Positions 27,318 to 37,600 of a stretch of 64,000 bases of DNA are shown one piece after another. The first letter of the stretch is position 1; each line of letters starts with the position of its first letter. The DNA comes from Primorskyibacter aestuariivivens (GTDB taxonomy: Bacteria > Pseudomonadota > Alphaproteobacteria > Rhodobacterales > Rhodobacteraceae). The stretch lies in NCBI RefSeq assembly GCF_028023675.1, contig NZ_JAQIOZ010000001.1, positions 62,001 through 126,000 on the forward strand. Reading direction: 5' to 3'. The position numbers and the translations under genes were made by a program. The notes under the pieces were generated by a model. The model was not told the origin of the DNA, did not search any database, and was given only the letters and a program-made list of their open reading frames with translations.

Positions 27318-27934
27318 TCCAGCGCCTCCAGGAGTTTCAGCCTGCCATGTGTCGCGCTGTCTAGACGGAGTGATAGAGCATCGGGTGCCTGCAAGATCAG
27401 GCTTGCTGTCAGATCGATCCCTTCGGGCGAAGGATAGAGCGAACGCCAGCCCTGCCCCTGCACAAAAAGCTGCATGTTCAGGTCCCGGACATCCCGGAAC
27501 AGCACCACGTCCCCGCGCGGTTCGGACCGCGCGTCTGGCGCAAGCGAGGACCAGTAAGACCGGCGCAGTTCTCCGGTTGTTGTATCCCATCGCCACAGAA
27601 CCCGATGAAACGCGACCGGGCGCGGATCGGTCTGCGCCGCCTGCCCGGCAATTGTCATGGAAATCTCCACGACGTCTCCGTCGGCCTCAGCAGCCACGAC
27701 CGAGCGTAGCTCTCCGTCCGGTGCCGCGAAACCAACCGGGACGACCGCCGCCATATCCGCACGCAGCAGCGTCAGGCCAAGGGCAAGCTCTGAAGTGCGT
27801 TTGTCGGCATCCAGCACCCGGTCACGCCCGGAAAGCTGCCCGGTTATGGCCTGAATGCCCATCACTGCGACCAGCGCGAAAAGGCTCATCGCCACGACCA
27901 GTTCGATCAGGGTGATGCCGCGATCCCGTCCCAT
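27314..27934 (-). CDS. gspJ: Minor pseudopilin GspJ
   Basis: The 206-residue minor pseudopilin has a class III leader of about five residues cleaved before GITLIELVVAMSLFALVAV, with Glu at +5. The C-terminal part contains FHRVLWRWD and GQGWRSLYPS, as in GspJ of the XcpW type. It forms the tip complex with GspI and GspK. ATG 27934 lies 4 bases after the gspI stop and fits the leader length. Confidence 0.88.
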   Translation of the reverse strand: MGRDRGITLIELVVAMSLFALVAVMGIQAITGQLSGRDRVLDADKRTSELALGLTLLRADMAAVVPVGFAAPDGELRSVVAAEADGDVVEISMTIAGQAAQTDPRPVAFHRVLWRWDTTTGELRRSYWSSLAPDARSEPRGDVVLFRDVRDLNMQLFVQGQGWRSLYPSPEGIDLTASLILQAPDALSLRLDSATHGRLKLLEALE

Positions 27935-27938
27935 CCGC

Positions 27939-28307
27939 TCAGGCCCCCGGCACAGGCAGGTATCCCACCGCCAGCACGCCCGTCCCATCCGGTCCGACCG
28001 CCCGAACCGTCACATTGCGAAGACCGCCGCGCGTGGCCTCGCTGCTGCGTGTGATATCAAACGACATGCCCCCCATTTCGACCGAGCTTGCCTCGGGCGC
28101 TTCCCCGCCAAGCCTGACAAGCCGCATCTGCTGCAATTCGTTATGGGCGACGTGCAGCGCCAGCACACGCACCGGCATACCCGCCATCACGGTCTGGGAC
28201 TGGGTCATGCTCCGGTATCCGGCGACCGAGGCGATCGACAGGATCAGAATGGCAATCAGCAATTCCACAAGCGTAAACCCGCGCGTCCCCGTCCCTAGCC
28301 GTCGCAT
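27939..28307 (-). CDS. gspI: Minor pseudopilin GspI
   Basis: This 122-residue minor pseudopilin starts RRLGTGTRG followed by FTLVELLIAILILSIASV, a canonical prepilin cleavage site with Glu at +5. The body has the GspI-like pattern ALHVAHNELQQMRL. Its first codons overlap the gspH 3' end by 13 bases. Confidence 0.9.
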   Translation of the reverse strand: MRRLGTGTRGFTLVELLIAILILSIASVAGYRSMTQSQTVMAGMPVRVLALHVAHNELQQMRLVRLGGEAPEASSVEMGGMSFDITRSSEATRGGLRNVTVRAVGPDGTGVLAVGYLPVPGA

Positions 28308-28795
28308 GACAGCCCCTCCAGAAGATCTGGGTCACAGTTAAGCACGCCGCCGCCGGCACCGGTCTTGCGAAACACGGCAATGAACGCATTCACATCGCCA
28401 TTGGGGGACAAAAGAATATCGGGACGCCAGCTACCCGCTGCCCCGTCAAACTCCGGATCCGGCCGATCCCCGCGCAGCACAACGGCCCCTTGCAAAGACA
28501 CCGGCGATCCATCCGTTCGCCAGCGGTCCCCGGCAAGGCGCAGCGGCTGCAGCGCACCACGATCCAGCGCAATGCCCTGGGAGACGCCGGTGAACACGGC
28601 TTTCTGGTGCTGACGTTTCATCAGATTGGCCAGGGTCGCGCGATCTTCGGCATGGGCCAGACGCCCCGACGGCACGGCAATCTGCACCGACACGGCAAGC
28701 ACAGCCAGAATGGCCACCACAACAAGAAGTTCGATCAGGCTGAACCCCGCATCAGCCCGCGCAACGCTGTCCCGCTTGTTCAACTGCCTTGCCAT
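28295..28795 (-). CDS. gspH: Minor pseudopilin GspH
   Basis: The 166-residue pseudopilin has a 17-residue basic leader and then FSLIELLVVVAILAVLAVS. The C-terminal domain is of the GspH type (VFTGVSQGIALDRGALQPL, VVLRGDRPDPEF), with two cysteines near the end (NCDPDLLEGLSC) that may form a disulfide. It overlaps gspG by 16 bases and gspI by 13. Confidence 0.88.
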   Translation of the reverse strand: MARQLNKRDSVARADAGFSLIELLVVVAILAVLAVSVQIAVPSGRLAHAEDRATLANLMKRQHQKAVFTGVSQGIALDRGALQPLRLAGDRWRTDGSPVSLQGAVVLRGDRPDPEFDGAAGSWRPDILLSPNGDVNAFIAVFRKTGAGGGVLNCDPDLLEGLSCDG

Positions 28796-29241
28796 GAGCC
28801 GATATCGGCATTCACGCCCGTCCCGCCCGCTGTGCCATCGGCACCGTAGGAAAAGATATCAAACTCCCCATGCACCCCGGGCGAGAGGTATTGATAGGGA
28901 CGGCCCCACGGGTCTTCGGGCAGACGGGCGATATAGCCATTGGCCGCGTAGTTTTCCGGCTTGGGGGCCACGGTCGGCATACTGACCAGCGCGGCCAGCC
29001 CCTGCTCCGTGGTCGGGTAGCGGAAATTGTCGAGACGATAGAGATTGACCGCGCTGGCGATGGCGGCAATGTCGGACTGCGCCCGTGCCACCCGCGCCTG
29101 ATCGGGACGGTCAATGACACGCGGCACGATCACCAGCGCGAGGATCGACAGGATCACGACAACCACCATCAGCTCCAACAGGGAAAACCCTGCGTCACGC
29201 GGCTCTTGCGCGCTTTCGGTCTTTGGGGGGATCTCTGTCAT
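28780..29241 (-). CDS. gspG: Major pseudopilin GspG
   Basis: The 153-residue major pseudopilin builds the pseudopilus. Its leader is cleaved after Gly18 (RDAG, then FSLLELMVVVVILSILAL). The globular part has DNFRYPTTEQGLAAL, DPWGRPYQY and the calcium-binding C-terminal loop SYGADGTAGGTGVNADIGSW. The start ATG is at 29241. It leads the minus-strand gspG-to-M block and diverges from the prepilin peptidase gene, so the promoters of both lie in 29242-29398. Confidence 0.97.
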   Translation of the reverse strand: MTEIPPKTESAQEPRDAGFSLLELMVVVVILSILALVIVPRVIDRPDQARVARAQSDIAAIASAVNLYRLDNFRYPTTEQGLAALVSMPTVAPKPENYAANGYIARLPEDPWGRPYQYLSPGVHGEFDIFSYGADGTAGGTGVNADIGSWQGS

Positions 29242-29398
29242 GCAACAGTCCTTATCACGTATCTGGCCTCGGGTTGGACCCGTGCCCGGGCCTTTTCTGC
29301 AAACACTAGGCACCCCCCAAGGCCCGTGCAAGTGAGCGCTGGCCATGGGCGCGGTATCCGGCCATGATGCGCCCGAACCCGATGTCTGAGCCCTCTCT

Positions 29399-30040
29399 TT
29401 GCCCCATACACATCCCCTTTTTCTAGCCTTTTTCTCGCTGCTTATCGCACCCTTACTAGCCTGGGTTGTGGCCGGGCTTCTGCACATCCGCAGTCCGGGA
29501 ATATTGCGGACCCAATGGGCCGTGCAACTCATGCTGAGCGTGCCGGTGGTCACCTTTGTCGCGGCACGGCTGAGCCTCGGCTGGGCCGAATCTATCCTCG
29601 CGACCCTTTGTGGCCTGTGCCTGATGTCACTGATCACATGCGATCTTTTGCGCTTTCGTCTGCCTGACCCGCTGACGGGCGGGCTGCTGATCTCTGCGCT
29701 GGCCCTGTCGGTTGCGGCCCCGCCGCCGGACTGGCGCGCGGCCCTGGCAACGGGGTTGGTTTGCGCCGCCCTGCTCTGGGCATTGCGCGCCGGATACCGC
29801 GCCTTGCGTGGACAGCACGGCCTGGGGCTGGGCGATGTGAAGCTGGCGGCAGGGATCGGGGCGCTGACCGGCCCGTTCGGGGCCGCGCCCACGCTGTTGC
29901 TGGCGTCCCTGATCGCGCTTGGATGGGCCATTGTGCAAAAACGGCCCCTGTCGCGACAGGCCCGCCTGCCCTTTGGCGCAGCGCTGGCAGCGGCGGCATG
30001 GCTGGTCTGGATCTGGCAACGCATCCCCCCTGCGGGATGA
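29399..30040 (+). CDS. gspO: Prepilin peptidase (A24), short form
   Basis: A 213-residue inner-membrane aspartic protease with about six helices. The two catalytic Asp motifs are present: Asp82 in CDLLRFRLPD and Asp146 in GLGLGDVKLA. It lacks the N-terminal cytoplasmic domain with two CxxC pairs that carries N-methyltransferase activity in the long GspO/PilD enzymes, so it is the short CpaA/TadV-like form. The start is a TTG at 29399, just after an in-frame stop. It is next to the T2SS pseudopilins and presumably processes them. Confidence 0.8.
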   Translation: MPHTHPLFLAFFSLLIAPLLAWVVAGLLHIRSPGILRTQWAVQLMLSVPVVTFVAARLSLGWAESILATLCGLCLMSLITCDLLRFRLPDPLTGGLLISALALSVAAPPPDWRAALATGLVCAALLWALRAGYRALRGQHGLGLGDVKLAAGIGALTGPFGAAPTLLLASLIALGWAIVQKRPLSRQARLPFGAALAAAAWLVWIWQRIPPAG

Positions 30041-30164
30041 CATTTGCGGGCATCCCGGCCCAATCTCTTGACAGGACGCTGTTCCTGCGACGAGGTATAC
30101 CTATAGTTTCCGGGCTCCCGGGCCCCGTTTGTCACATCATGTTTTTCAAAGGACGGCCAAAGCC

Positions 30165-31784
30165 TTGACCGCAAAATTCATTCCATCAATCCCTCTCGCA
30201 ACCGCGCTTGCGCTTGTCCTCGCGGCCTCCCCCGCCCTGTCGCAGGACACGTCCGAGACCGCCGCGCCCCCTGCCGCGCCGACCGAAACCGGCATTCAGA
30301 CCCAGCTTGTCGCGGCAAGCGCCGCCGAAGCGGTGGGCGATTTCATCACCGCGCGGCAGATCTACGTGACGCTGGCCGAGGCCGGTTCGGCCGACGCGCA
30401 GTTGAACGCCGGCATCCTGATGATCGAGGGCAAGGGCGGTCCGCGTGACATGGCCGAAGCCTCGCGCCTGATCGAAGCCGCCGCCGCACAGGACCATCCC
30501 GCCGCCCTGCGCATCGCGGGCCAGATCGAGATGGCCAATGCCGGCAAGCTGGGCATGACCGCCAAGGCACGGGCCTATTGGGCGCGCGCGGCAGAACTGG
30601 GCGATGGCGATGCCGCCTATCGCCTTGGCCAGTTGATGCTGCGCCAATCACCGCAAGAGGACGGTGCCAAGGCGCTCGACCTGATCCGCTTTGCCGCCGA
30701 GAACGATCACATCGCAGCGCAGTTCCGCATGTCGGAACTGTTGTCCCAGGGCAGGATCACCCCGGCCAGGCCCGAAGAAGCCATCAGCTGGCTGTCGAAA
30801 TCGGCCAATGCCGGCTATCCCGAGGCGCAGTTCTACATGGCGCAGGCCATCGAAAGCGGGGCCGTAACACCGAAATCCGGCGATGCAACCGAGGTGGCCC
30901 TGAACTGGTTCCGCCGCGCCGCCGATGGTGGGTTTGCCCGGGCGCAACGTGTCATGGGCGGCAAATATCTCAAGGGTGATGCCGGGCTTGAGCCCAATAT
31001 CGACGAAGCGATGCGGTTTTTCCGTCTTGCTGCGGCACAGGGGGAACCGGGCGCACAGTTCAATCTGGGTGTCCTGCTGGCTTCGGGAACGCAGGTGCAA
31101 CAAAACCTGCCCGAAGCGGTGAGCTTCTTTCAGGCCGCCTCGGAACGCGGCATGGCCGATGCCAGCTATCGCGCAGGTTTTTTGCTTGAAACCGGCGGTC
31201 CGGGCCTGCCGGTGAATATCAACCGCGCCTTCGAGTTCTATGTCCGCGCTGACCAGCAAGGGTCGGAGGACGCGCGCTTGCGCCTTGGTGAACTGGCCGC
31301 AGCCAATGTCATGGGCGACCGGATCGCACCGCATGATACGGTGCCTTGGGTGCTCCATGCCGCCGGACAGGGCCATGAAGAGGCGCTGAGCTGGCTGGAA
31401 ACCGAAGCCGACAAAGGCATGCGCGAGGCGATGCATGCGCTTGGCGCGTTTTACATATCTGCCGCTTCCGAGGGCGATGAGCCGCGCGATATCGAAAAAG
31501 CCGCCGCATGGTATGCCAAGGCGTCCCAAGCCGATTACCCGCAATCCCAGATCGAATATGCCCGCCTGCTGTCGCAGGGTCAGGGCGTCGAACAGGATTA
31601 CCTTGCCGCGCATAAATGGTTCAACATCGCCGCCGCGCGCGGCATTGCCGAGGCCGCGCCGCTGCGTGACGCGCTGACCGATCTGATGGACCCCGAAGAC
31701 ATCGCCAGTGCCCAGGCCGAGGCCAGCGCCTTTTTCGACCACATCCGCGCGCAACCCATCCCGAAACGGGACGAAGGCGAATGA
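30165..31784 (+). CDS. Exported Sel1-repeat protein A
   Basis: A 539-residue protein with a signal peptide (ending SPALSQ near residue 26) and many Sel1-like TPR repeats (about ten units such as SADAQLNAGILMIEGKGG, AAAQGEPGAQFNLGVLLASG and QSQIEYARLLSQGQGV). Such solenoids are protein-interaction scaffolds. The TTG at 30165 has AAAGGA upstream and gives a good signal peptide; another TTG 12 codons earlier is possible. The stop overlaps the next Sel1 gene by ATGA. Its location beside the T2SS is noted, but function is unknown. Confidence 0.75.
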   Translation: MTAKFIPSIPLATALALVLAASPALSQDTSETAAPPAAPTETGIQTQLVAASAAEAVGDFITARQIYVTLAEAGSADAQLNAGILMIEGKGGPRDMAEASRLIEAAAAQDHPAALRIAGQIEMANAGKLGMTAKARAYWARAAELGDGDAAYRLGQLMLRQSPQEDGAKALDLIRFAAENDHIAAQFRMSELLSQGRITPARPEEAISWLSKSANAGYPEAQFYMAQAIESGAVTPKSGDATEVALNWFRRAADGGFARAQRVMGGKYLKGDAGLEPNIDEAMRFFRLAAAQGEPGAQFNLGVLLASGTQVQQNLPEAVSFFQAASERGMADASYRAGFLLETGGPGLPVNINRAFEFYVRADQQGSEDARLRLGELAAANVMGDRIAPHDTVPWVLHAAGQGHEEALSWLETEADKGMREAMHALGAFYISAASEGDEPRDIEKAAAWYAKASQADYPQSQIEYARLLSQGQGVEQDYLAAHKWFNIAAARGIAEAAPLRDALTDLMDPEDIASAQAEASAFFDHIRAQPIPKRDEGE

Positions 31785-33031
31785 AGGCAAGAGCACGCTT
31801 GCAGGTCTGCGCATTGGCGCTGGCCCTTTGTGCCGGGGCCGCGTCGCCGGGCTGGACCCAGTCGCCCCCTGCCCCGTCCGAGGCGCGGGCAACGTTGGAA
31901 CAGCTTCTGGAACATTCCGAACGCGGCCATCCCGAGGCCCAGACCCGTCTGGCCAAACGCTATGCCACCGGGGATGGCGTGCTCCCGGATTTCGAGCGGG
32001 CGGTGGAGCTGTACCGTAAAGCCGCGGACTCCGGTCACCCGGAGGCGCAAAACCAGTTGGGTCGCCATCTCGACGCCGGGCTGGGGACGCCACAGGATAC
32101 CGCCGCTGCGCTGGACTGGTTTGGCAAGGCCGCGGCACAGGGCAATCCGGCGCATGTGTTCGACTATGCCACGGTGCTGGAAAAGGCTGCGGGCGACGAC
32201 CCGGACAGGCAGGCCAAGGCCCTTGCCACCTATGCAAGAGCGGCAGAGATGGGCCATGTCCCGGCATTGACCAGCCTCGGGGTGCTCTATCAGCAAGGCA
32301 CCGGAACAGAGGTCGATTACGAGGCCGCCGCGCGTTACTTTGAAAAGGCGGTTGCCGCCGGGGATGCCCGCGCCCTGAACAATCTTGGTCTGCTCTATGT
32401 GCGCGGGCATGGGGTGGAACAGGATTACGACCGCGCGGCCCAGCTTTTCCTTGCCGCCGCCGAGGCCGGAATTCGCGCTGCCATGCGCAACCTCGCGGTG
32501 ATGTATGAAAACGGCTTTGGCGTGGAACAGGACGACCAGCAACATGCGTTCTGGCTGGCCAAGGCGCGCGAAGGACAATCGGCCACGGATATGCCCGTGG
32601 CCTTCAGCTTCGACGCGGCCATCGCCACGCCCGATCTGGCCACCCAGGCGGATATCGACCGCCTGCGCCAGACCGCGATTTCGGGCGACCCGGTCGCACA
32701 GTTCCAGATGGGCTGGCTGCTTCTGAGCGCGAAAGAAGCGCGTTTTGCCACGCTGGACGAAGCCCGCTACTGGTTCGAAAAGGCCGCCGCGCGCGGGCAT
32801 GGGGCCGCCATGGCCAATCTGGCCCTGTTTCACGCTCAGGGGCTGACCGTCCCGCAGAATTACGAACGCGCCTATGCCTGGGCATCGGCGGCGCTGGCAA
32901 CGGGGCGCAAGGATCAGGAAGCGCTGCTGCAATGGCTGTCGGCACGGATGCCGCGCGTTCAGATCACTGCAGCACAGGAGCGGGCCAAGTCCCTATGGCA
33001 GCCCGCCGCCCCCTATCGCCCCATGGAGTGA
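31781..33031 (+). CDS. Exported Sel1-repeat protein B
   Basis: The 416-residue product has a signal peptide (to about residue 27, PGWTQ) and about eight Sel1 repeats, for example SGHPEAQNQLGRHLDAGLGT, DARALNNLGLLYVRGHGV and HGAAMANLALFHAQGLTV. It is coupled to Sel1 protein A by a 4-base overlap, so the two are cotranscribed and may form a heteromeric periplasmic scaffold (inference). It is followed by 232 bases without a gene. Confidence 0.78.
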   Translation: MKARARLQVCALALALCAGAASPGWTQSPPAPSEARATLEQLLEHSERGHPEAQTRLAKRYATGDGVLPDFERAVELYRKAADSGHPEAQNQLGRHLDAGLGTPQDTAAALDWFGKAAAQGNPAHVFDYATVLEKAAGDDPDRQAKALATYARAAEMGHVPALTSLGVLYQQGTGTEVDYEAAARYFEKAVAAGDARALNNLGLLYVRGHGVEQDYDRAAQLFLAAAEAGIRAAMRNLAVMYENGFGVEQDDQQHAFWLAKAREGQSATDMPVAFSFDAAIATPDLATQADIDRLRQTAISGDPVAQFQMGWLLLSAKEARFATLDEARYWFEKAAARGHGAAMANLALFHAQGLTVPQNYERAYAWASAALATGRKDQEALLQWLSARMPRVQITAAQERAKSLWQPAAPYRPME

Positions 33032-33263
33032 CCGGCCAAAAGTGGATGGCCACGCAGCGTTCAACCTGAGCGGGCCAAACAAAAAAGGGCACCGCGACAT
33101 GATCTCCGGAAAACCACGAGAAATCCGCCCAAGCGGGCGCGCCTTTGCCCGTTTTACAAGAATTCCCGTGATTTTAGAGGCAACCTGTGCCACATTATGC
33201 GCATTAAGGGCGCATGCGCCCGCTACATTTGTTCAGCTTTTATACCGCTAAGGAGAATTCGGC

Positions 33264-33716
33264 ATGACCGCAGATATGATTCACTCCAAACGCCGAAAAT
33301 CCGGCCTGATCGCCGCCATGATGGGCGCGCTCATGATGGCGGCACCGCTTGCCGCGCAAGACATCAATCTGGTCGAACAGCACAATTCCAACGCGCTCTG
33401 GTTCGAGAACTGGTCGGGTCTGTCCAATGCCAACCTCACGGTGCGTGAACCCAGCGGGCAGGTTCTGGATTTCCCGTCCCGCAAAGGCTCGCCGGTGTTC
33501 AAACTTGAGAAATCCGAAGGAGCCGACGGTATCTATAAATATGAACTGCGCGCCGCGACCGAAGAAAAGGCGCGCCGCGTGAACAAGCTTTACAGCGGCC
33601 GGGACAATGAGCCTGAAAGCGCGTCTGTTCCATATGTCCTGACCGGATTCTTTGTCGTTAACCGTGGCGTCATCGTCGAAAAAGACACCTCTACGGAAGA
33701 CGACGACAAGAAATAA
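33264..33716 (+). CDS. Small exported protein of unknown family, copy 1
   Basis: The 150-residue product has an N-terminal signal peptide (cleavage near APLAAQ, residue 32) and a compact domain with no family I can name. Signature blocks are VEQHNSNALWFENWSGLSNA, DGIYKYELRAATEEKARRVN and GRDNEPESASVPYVLTG. The tail is acidic. It is homologous throughout to the next gene at 33979, so this is a tandem duplication. AAGGAG is found upstream of the ATG. Confidence 0.6.
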   Translation: MTADMIHSKRRKSGLIAAMMGALMMAAPLAAQDINLVEQHNSNALWFENWSGLSNANLTVREPSGQVLDFPSRKGSPVFKLEKSEGADGIYKYELRAATEEKARRVNKLYSGRDNEPESASVPYVLTGFFVVNRGVIVEKDTSTEDDDKK

Positions 33717-33747
33717 CCGCGGCTTGCCTGTGTTGCGTATTGTTTCA

Positions 33748-33768
33748 CCGCCCGCTGTCATCGGGCGG
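33748..33768. repeat. GC hairpin between the two small paralogues
   Basis: CCGCCCG (33748-33754) and CGGGCGG (33762-33768) form a 7-bp stem with a 7-base loop, 31 bases after the stop. There is no T-tract, so it may be a weak terminator or stabilising hairpin. Confidence 0.45.
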
Positions 33769-33978
33769 GTCAGTGGTGTTTCGGCATCGGCGGCGGGCCG
33801 TCGGCTCGCATATTGATGCTCCAGGGCGCGTCCGCGTCGCAACGCCATTGCCAGCCCGGTGTTTTGGGACCACTGTGACCTGGACCACTGTCATTTGCCC
33901 AAGTGTCTGTTAATGATTCTTCATCTTTCCTGAACTTGCGTTCAAAACAGCAGTGAACGCCAAACGCCGGAGCACGTC

Positions 33979-34407
33979 ATGAGCAGCATATTCCTGTCCC
34001 TTCCCCGCCTGACCCGCAGGGCGCTTGCCGCTGCCGGAGGTGTTGTACTGGCCACGGCGCTGGCTGCCGAGCCGGTTGAACAACATAATTCGAACGCGGT
34101 CTGGTTTGAGAACTGGACCGGGCTGAGCAACGCGCAACTGGTCGTCGCCGCCCCGGATGGCGAGATCACGACCGTTGAGGCCAGCTCGGGCACCCCGCTC
34201 TACACGCTCCCACAACGCGATGTGCAGGATGGCATCTATCGCTACGAGCTGACCGCCGCCACGGATGAGAAAGTGCGCGTGGTCAACACCACGTCGAACG
34301 GGCGGGACACGACCCCGACGATGGAGCCGAAGCCCTTTGTCATGAATGGCCATTTTGTCGTTGACCGCGGCGTGATCATTGCAGAGGTCGCCGTTTCCGA
34401 AGACTGA
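33979..34407 (+). CDS. Small exported protein of unknown family, copy 2
   Basis: The 142-residue product is a paralogue of the preceding gene and shares VEQHNSNAVWFENWTGLSNA, DGIYRYELTAATDEK and GRDTTPTMEPKPFVMNG with it. It also has a signal peptide (ending ATALAAEP near residue 31). The two copies differ in their tails; copy 1 is richer in charged residues. Function is unknown. The position between Sel1 scaffolds and a permease-FG-GAP fusion suggests a shared role, possibly as secreted or surface partners (inference). Confidence 0.6.
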   Translation: MSSIFLSLPRLTRRALAAAGGVVLATALAAEPVEQHNSNAVWFENWTGLSNAQLVVAAPDGEITTVEASSGTPLYTLPQRDVQDGIYRYELTAATDEKVRVVNTTSNGRDTTPTMEPKPFVMNGHFVVDRGVIIAEVAVSED

Positions 34408-34671
34408 CGCGACGGCTATTCGGTCTCACCAATGATCGCCCCGGTGCGGGATAATCGCGCGCCGGAGCTTGGCCCATGCCTGCAAGGGGATCCGAAATGG
34501 TCAAGGTAGCCGGGAAAAAACCGACCGATAGCAACATCGGGGGTCTGGGAACCGGTGGAGCGACACAACCCGTGACTTGCGCGGATGCGGAACATGTTTC
34601 ACCATGTGGTCATTCCAAATCACATGCCGCGACCTGCTAGGTATGAACTGCATTTTGAAAGCCGTCGACCC

Positions 34672-37600
34672 ATGTTGAACTCTGCCGTTGAAAGCAAGGC
34701 CCGTTTCTTCCTCGCCGCCCTGATCGTCTTTACCCTGGCCTATTTCTTCTGGACCGGATCGCGCTATCCGGCGCTGGACGAAAAGGCGATGATGAGCGGC
34801 GCGATCCAGCTTGAGGACCCGATCGGGTTCGAGGCCAAGATCCAGCTGACCGAGGGTATGGGGTTCATCGAACGGGTTGGCGTGTCCACCATCAACTGGG
34901 TCAACACCAACAAGAAGGGCATGACGTTCGGCGTGCTCTTTGCCGCGGCGCTCATGACGCTCTTTGCCTCGCTGCGGCAACGCTCGTTCAAATCGCCCTG
35001 GGCCAATTCGCTGCTGGGACTGTTCATCGGCACGCCGCTCGGAGTCTGCGTGAACTGTGCCGCGCCGATTGCGCGTGGGCTCAAGGCCAGCGGACTTCGG
35101 GCGGAAACGACGCTTTCGGCGATGATCGCCTCGCCCACGCTGAATATCGTGGTGCTGACCATGGCGTTCAGCCTCTTGCCCACCTATATCGCCGGGCTCA
35201 AGATCGCGCTGAGCCTGTTCATCATCCTGATCATGGTACCGCTGATCGTGCGCTGGGGCCTGCCCGCCCCCGAGATCGCGCCCATCGAGACCCCCAAGGC
35301 GGAATTCTTTCAAGCCCCGGTGCTGGAAGAGGGCGAAACCCTGCCCGGTGCGGTACAGGCAGTGCTCAAAAGCTATCTGGCGAATTTCTGGTTCATCGTG
35401 AAAATGACCGTGCCGCTGATGTTTCTTGCCGGGTTCCTGGGCGCGCTGGCAGGCACGCTGTTGCCCGAAAACGTGCTGGGCGACCTGCAATTCAGCCTGT
35501 TCCTGCTGGTGGTGATTGCCGCGATCGGCCTGTTCCTTCCCGTACCCATCGCCTTTGACGTGGTGGTCACCGGCGCGCTTCTGGCCGCCGGGGCGAGCCA
35601 CGGCTATGTCATGGCGCTCCTGTTCACGCTCGGGTCTTTCTCGATCTACAGCTATTTCATTGTGGCGCAGTCCTTTTCGGTCCGCATTGCCAATGCCGTC
35701 GCGGCGACGGTGCTGGTTCTGGGCGTGCTGGGCGGCGCGGCGGTGGAGCGCTATCACAACTGGCAGTCCGACCGGGCGCTGGACATCCTCCTTGGCGCAT
35801 TGCCGAACGTGGTGGCCCCGGCCCATGCGGTGGGTGCCGCGGGTGTGAGCCTGACCGAACGGCCCTTTGCGCCGCGCTCGGCCCCGGCCGAGATGCCGTT
35901 CACCCGCATGGAAGCGTCAGAGATCGGCATCGACAAGCCGGTGGAATTTTCCTTCAAGGACATGTGGCCCCCCTTTTGGGAGGGGCGCAGCCTTGCCAGC
36001 GCCGATTATGACCGCGATGGCGATACCGACCTGATGATCGCCTCCACCGAGACCGGGTTCTACCTTTATGACAATCAGGGCGGCAGGTTTGAACGCGCAG
36101 AGATCGACACGGGCGATTTCGCGGGCAAATACGTGTTCAACGCCGCCTTTGCCGATCTGGACAATGACGGCTGGCCCGACCTGATCGTGGCGACATATCT
36201 GGACGGCAATTACCTTGTCCCCAATGTTCAGGGGCAGTTGGATTTCACCGCTGCCCGGCCCATCCCCAACCAGCCCGACACGCGGCTTTCCATGGCCATG
36301 GCGCTGGACGATGTGGACGCGGATGGCGATCTGGACCTCGCGCTCGGCAACTGGGCGGCGGGCTGGTACCGGCAGGTTCCGGGCGAGGAAAGCCGCAACC
36401 GCATCATCCTGAATGACGGGGTTGAGACATTTGGCGACAGCTTCCTGTCCCTGCCCGGCATCCCCGGCGAGACGCTGTCGATCCTGTTCACCGATATGGA
36501 CCATGACGGCGATGCGGACCTGATCGTGGGCAATGATTTCGCCGTGCCGGACTACCTCTACCATGGCGACGGCGCGGGCGGCTTCACCGCCATCCGCAAA
36601 CAGGACGGCACCGTCCCCCACACCACCCAGACCACCATGGCGGTGAAATCGGCCGACCTGTTCAACAATGGCAAGACCCAGCTCTATTTCGCGCAGATTG
36701 CAGGCCGCTCTTCGGGTGTGTCTGAGACGCTCAAGATGCAGCCGCTGGAGCAATATTGCGACGGAATCAAGGACGCGACCGCCAAGGCCACCTGCACCCG
36801 CAATATGGAGATCAAGACGTGGTATCGCTCGGGCAACCGGTTCGACCCCTCCTATGCACCGCGCTGCAAGGAACTGTCCGAGCCCGACGCGTCCGAATGC
36901 AAGGCCATGCTGATCAAGGATATCGCCATCCAGCGCCGCGACCCTGCGCTCTGTGATCTGATCCCCGCCGACCAACGCATCCCGCGCGCCTATTGCGACG
37001 TGCATTTCCTGCCCGAACGTCTGGTCACGCAAAACGAGGTGGATGCCGCCCTGCCCCAGATCATGCGCGCAAATGTGCTGCTCGACCCGCAGGAGAGCGC
37101 CTATACCGACACGGCCAAGGCGTCCGGCCTCGATGTGGGCGGTTGGTCCTGGGACACGAAAGTGGCGGATTTCGACAATGACGGCTGGCAGGATGTCTAT
37201 ATTGTCAACGGCACATGGGTCCCGAATGAGGTCAGCCCCTCGAACCTGTTCTTTCACAATCAGGGCGATGGCACATTTGCCGAGGCCTCCGGTCCCATGG
37301 GGCTTGAGGATTACCTGATGACCGCGTCGGCCACGCATTTTGACATCGACAATGACGGCGATCTGGACCTGATCACGCATCCGGTTAACGGACCCATCAC
37401 GATGTTCCGCAACAACAGCCAGACAGGCAATGCGATCCGATTCGTGATCGAAGATCATGTCGGCAATCGCGACGGCATCGGTGCGCGGCTGACGCTGACC
37501 ATGGAGGACGGCAGCACGCAATCGCGCGAGATCCTGCTGGGCGGCGGGTTCATGTCCTTTGACGCAGCCAAGGCGCATTTCGGACTGGGCGAGGCCGAAA

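Noticed and set aside
33032-33263. Small gene in the gap after the second Sel1 gene
   Set aside because: The short frames have no start signal or conserved pattern.
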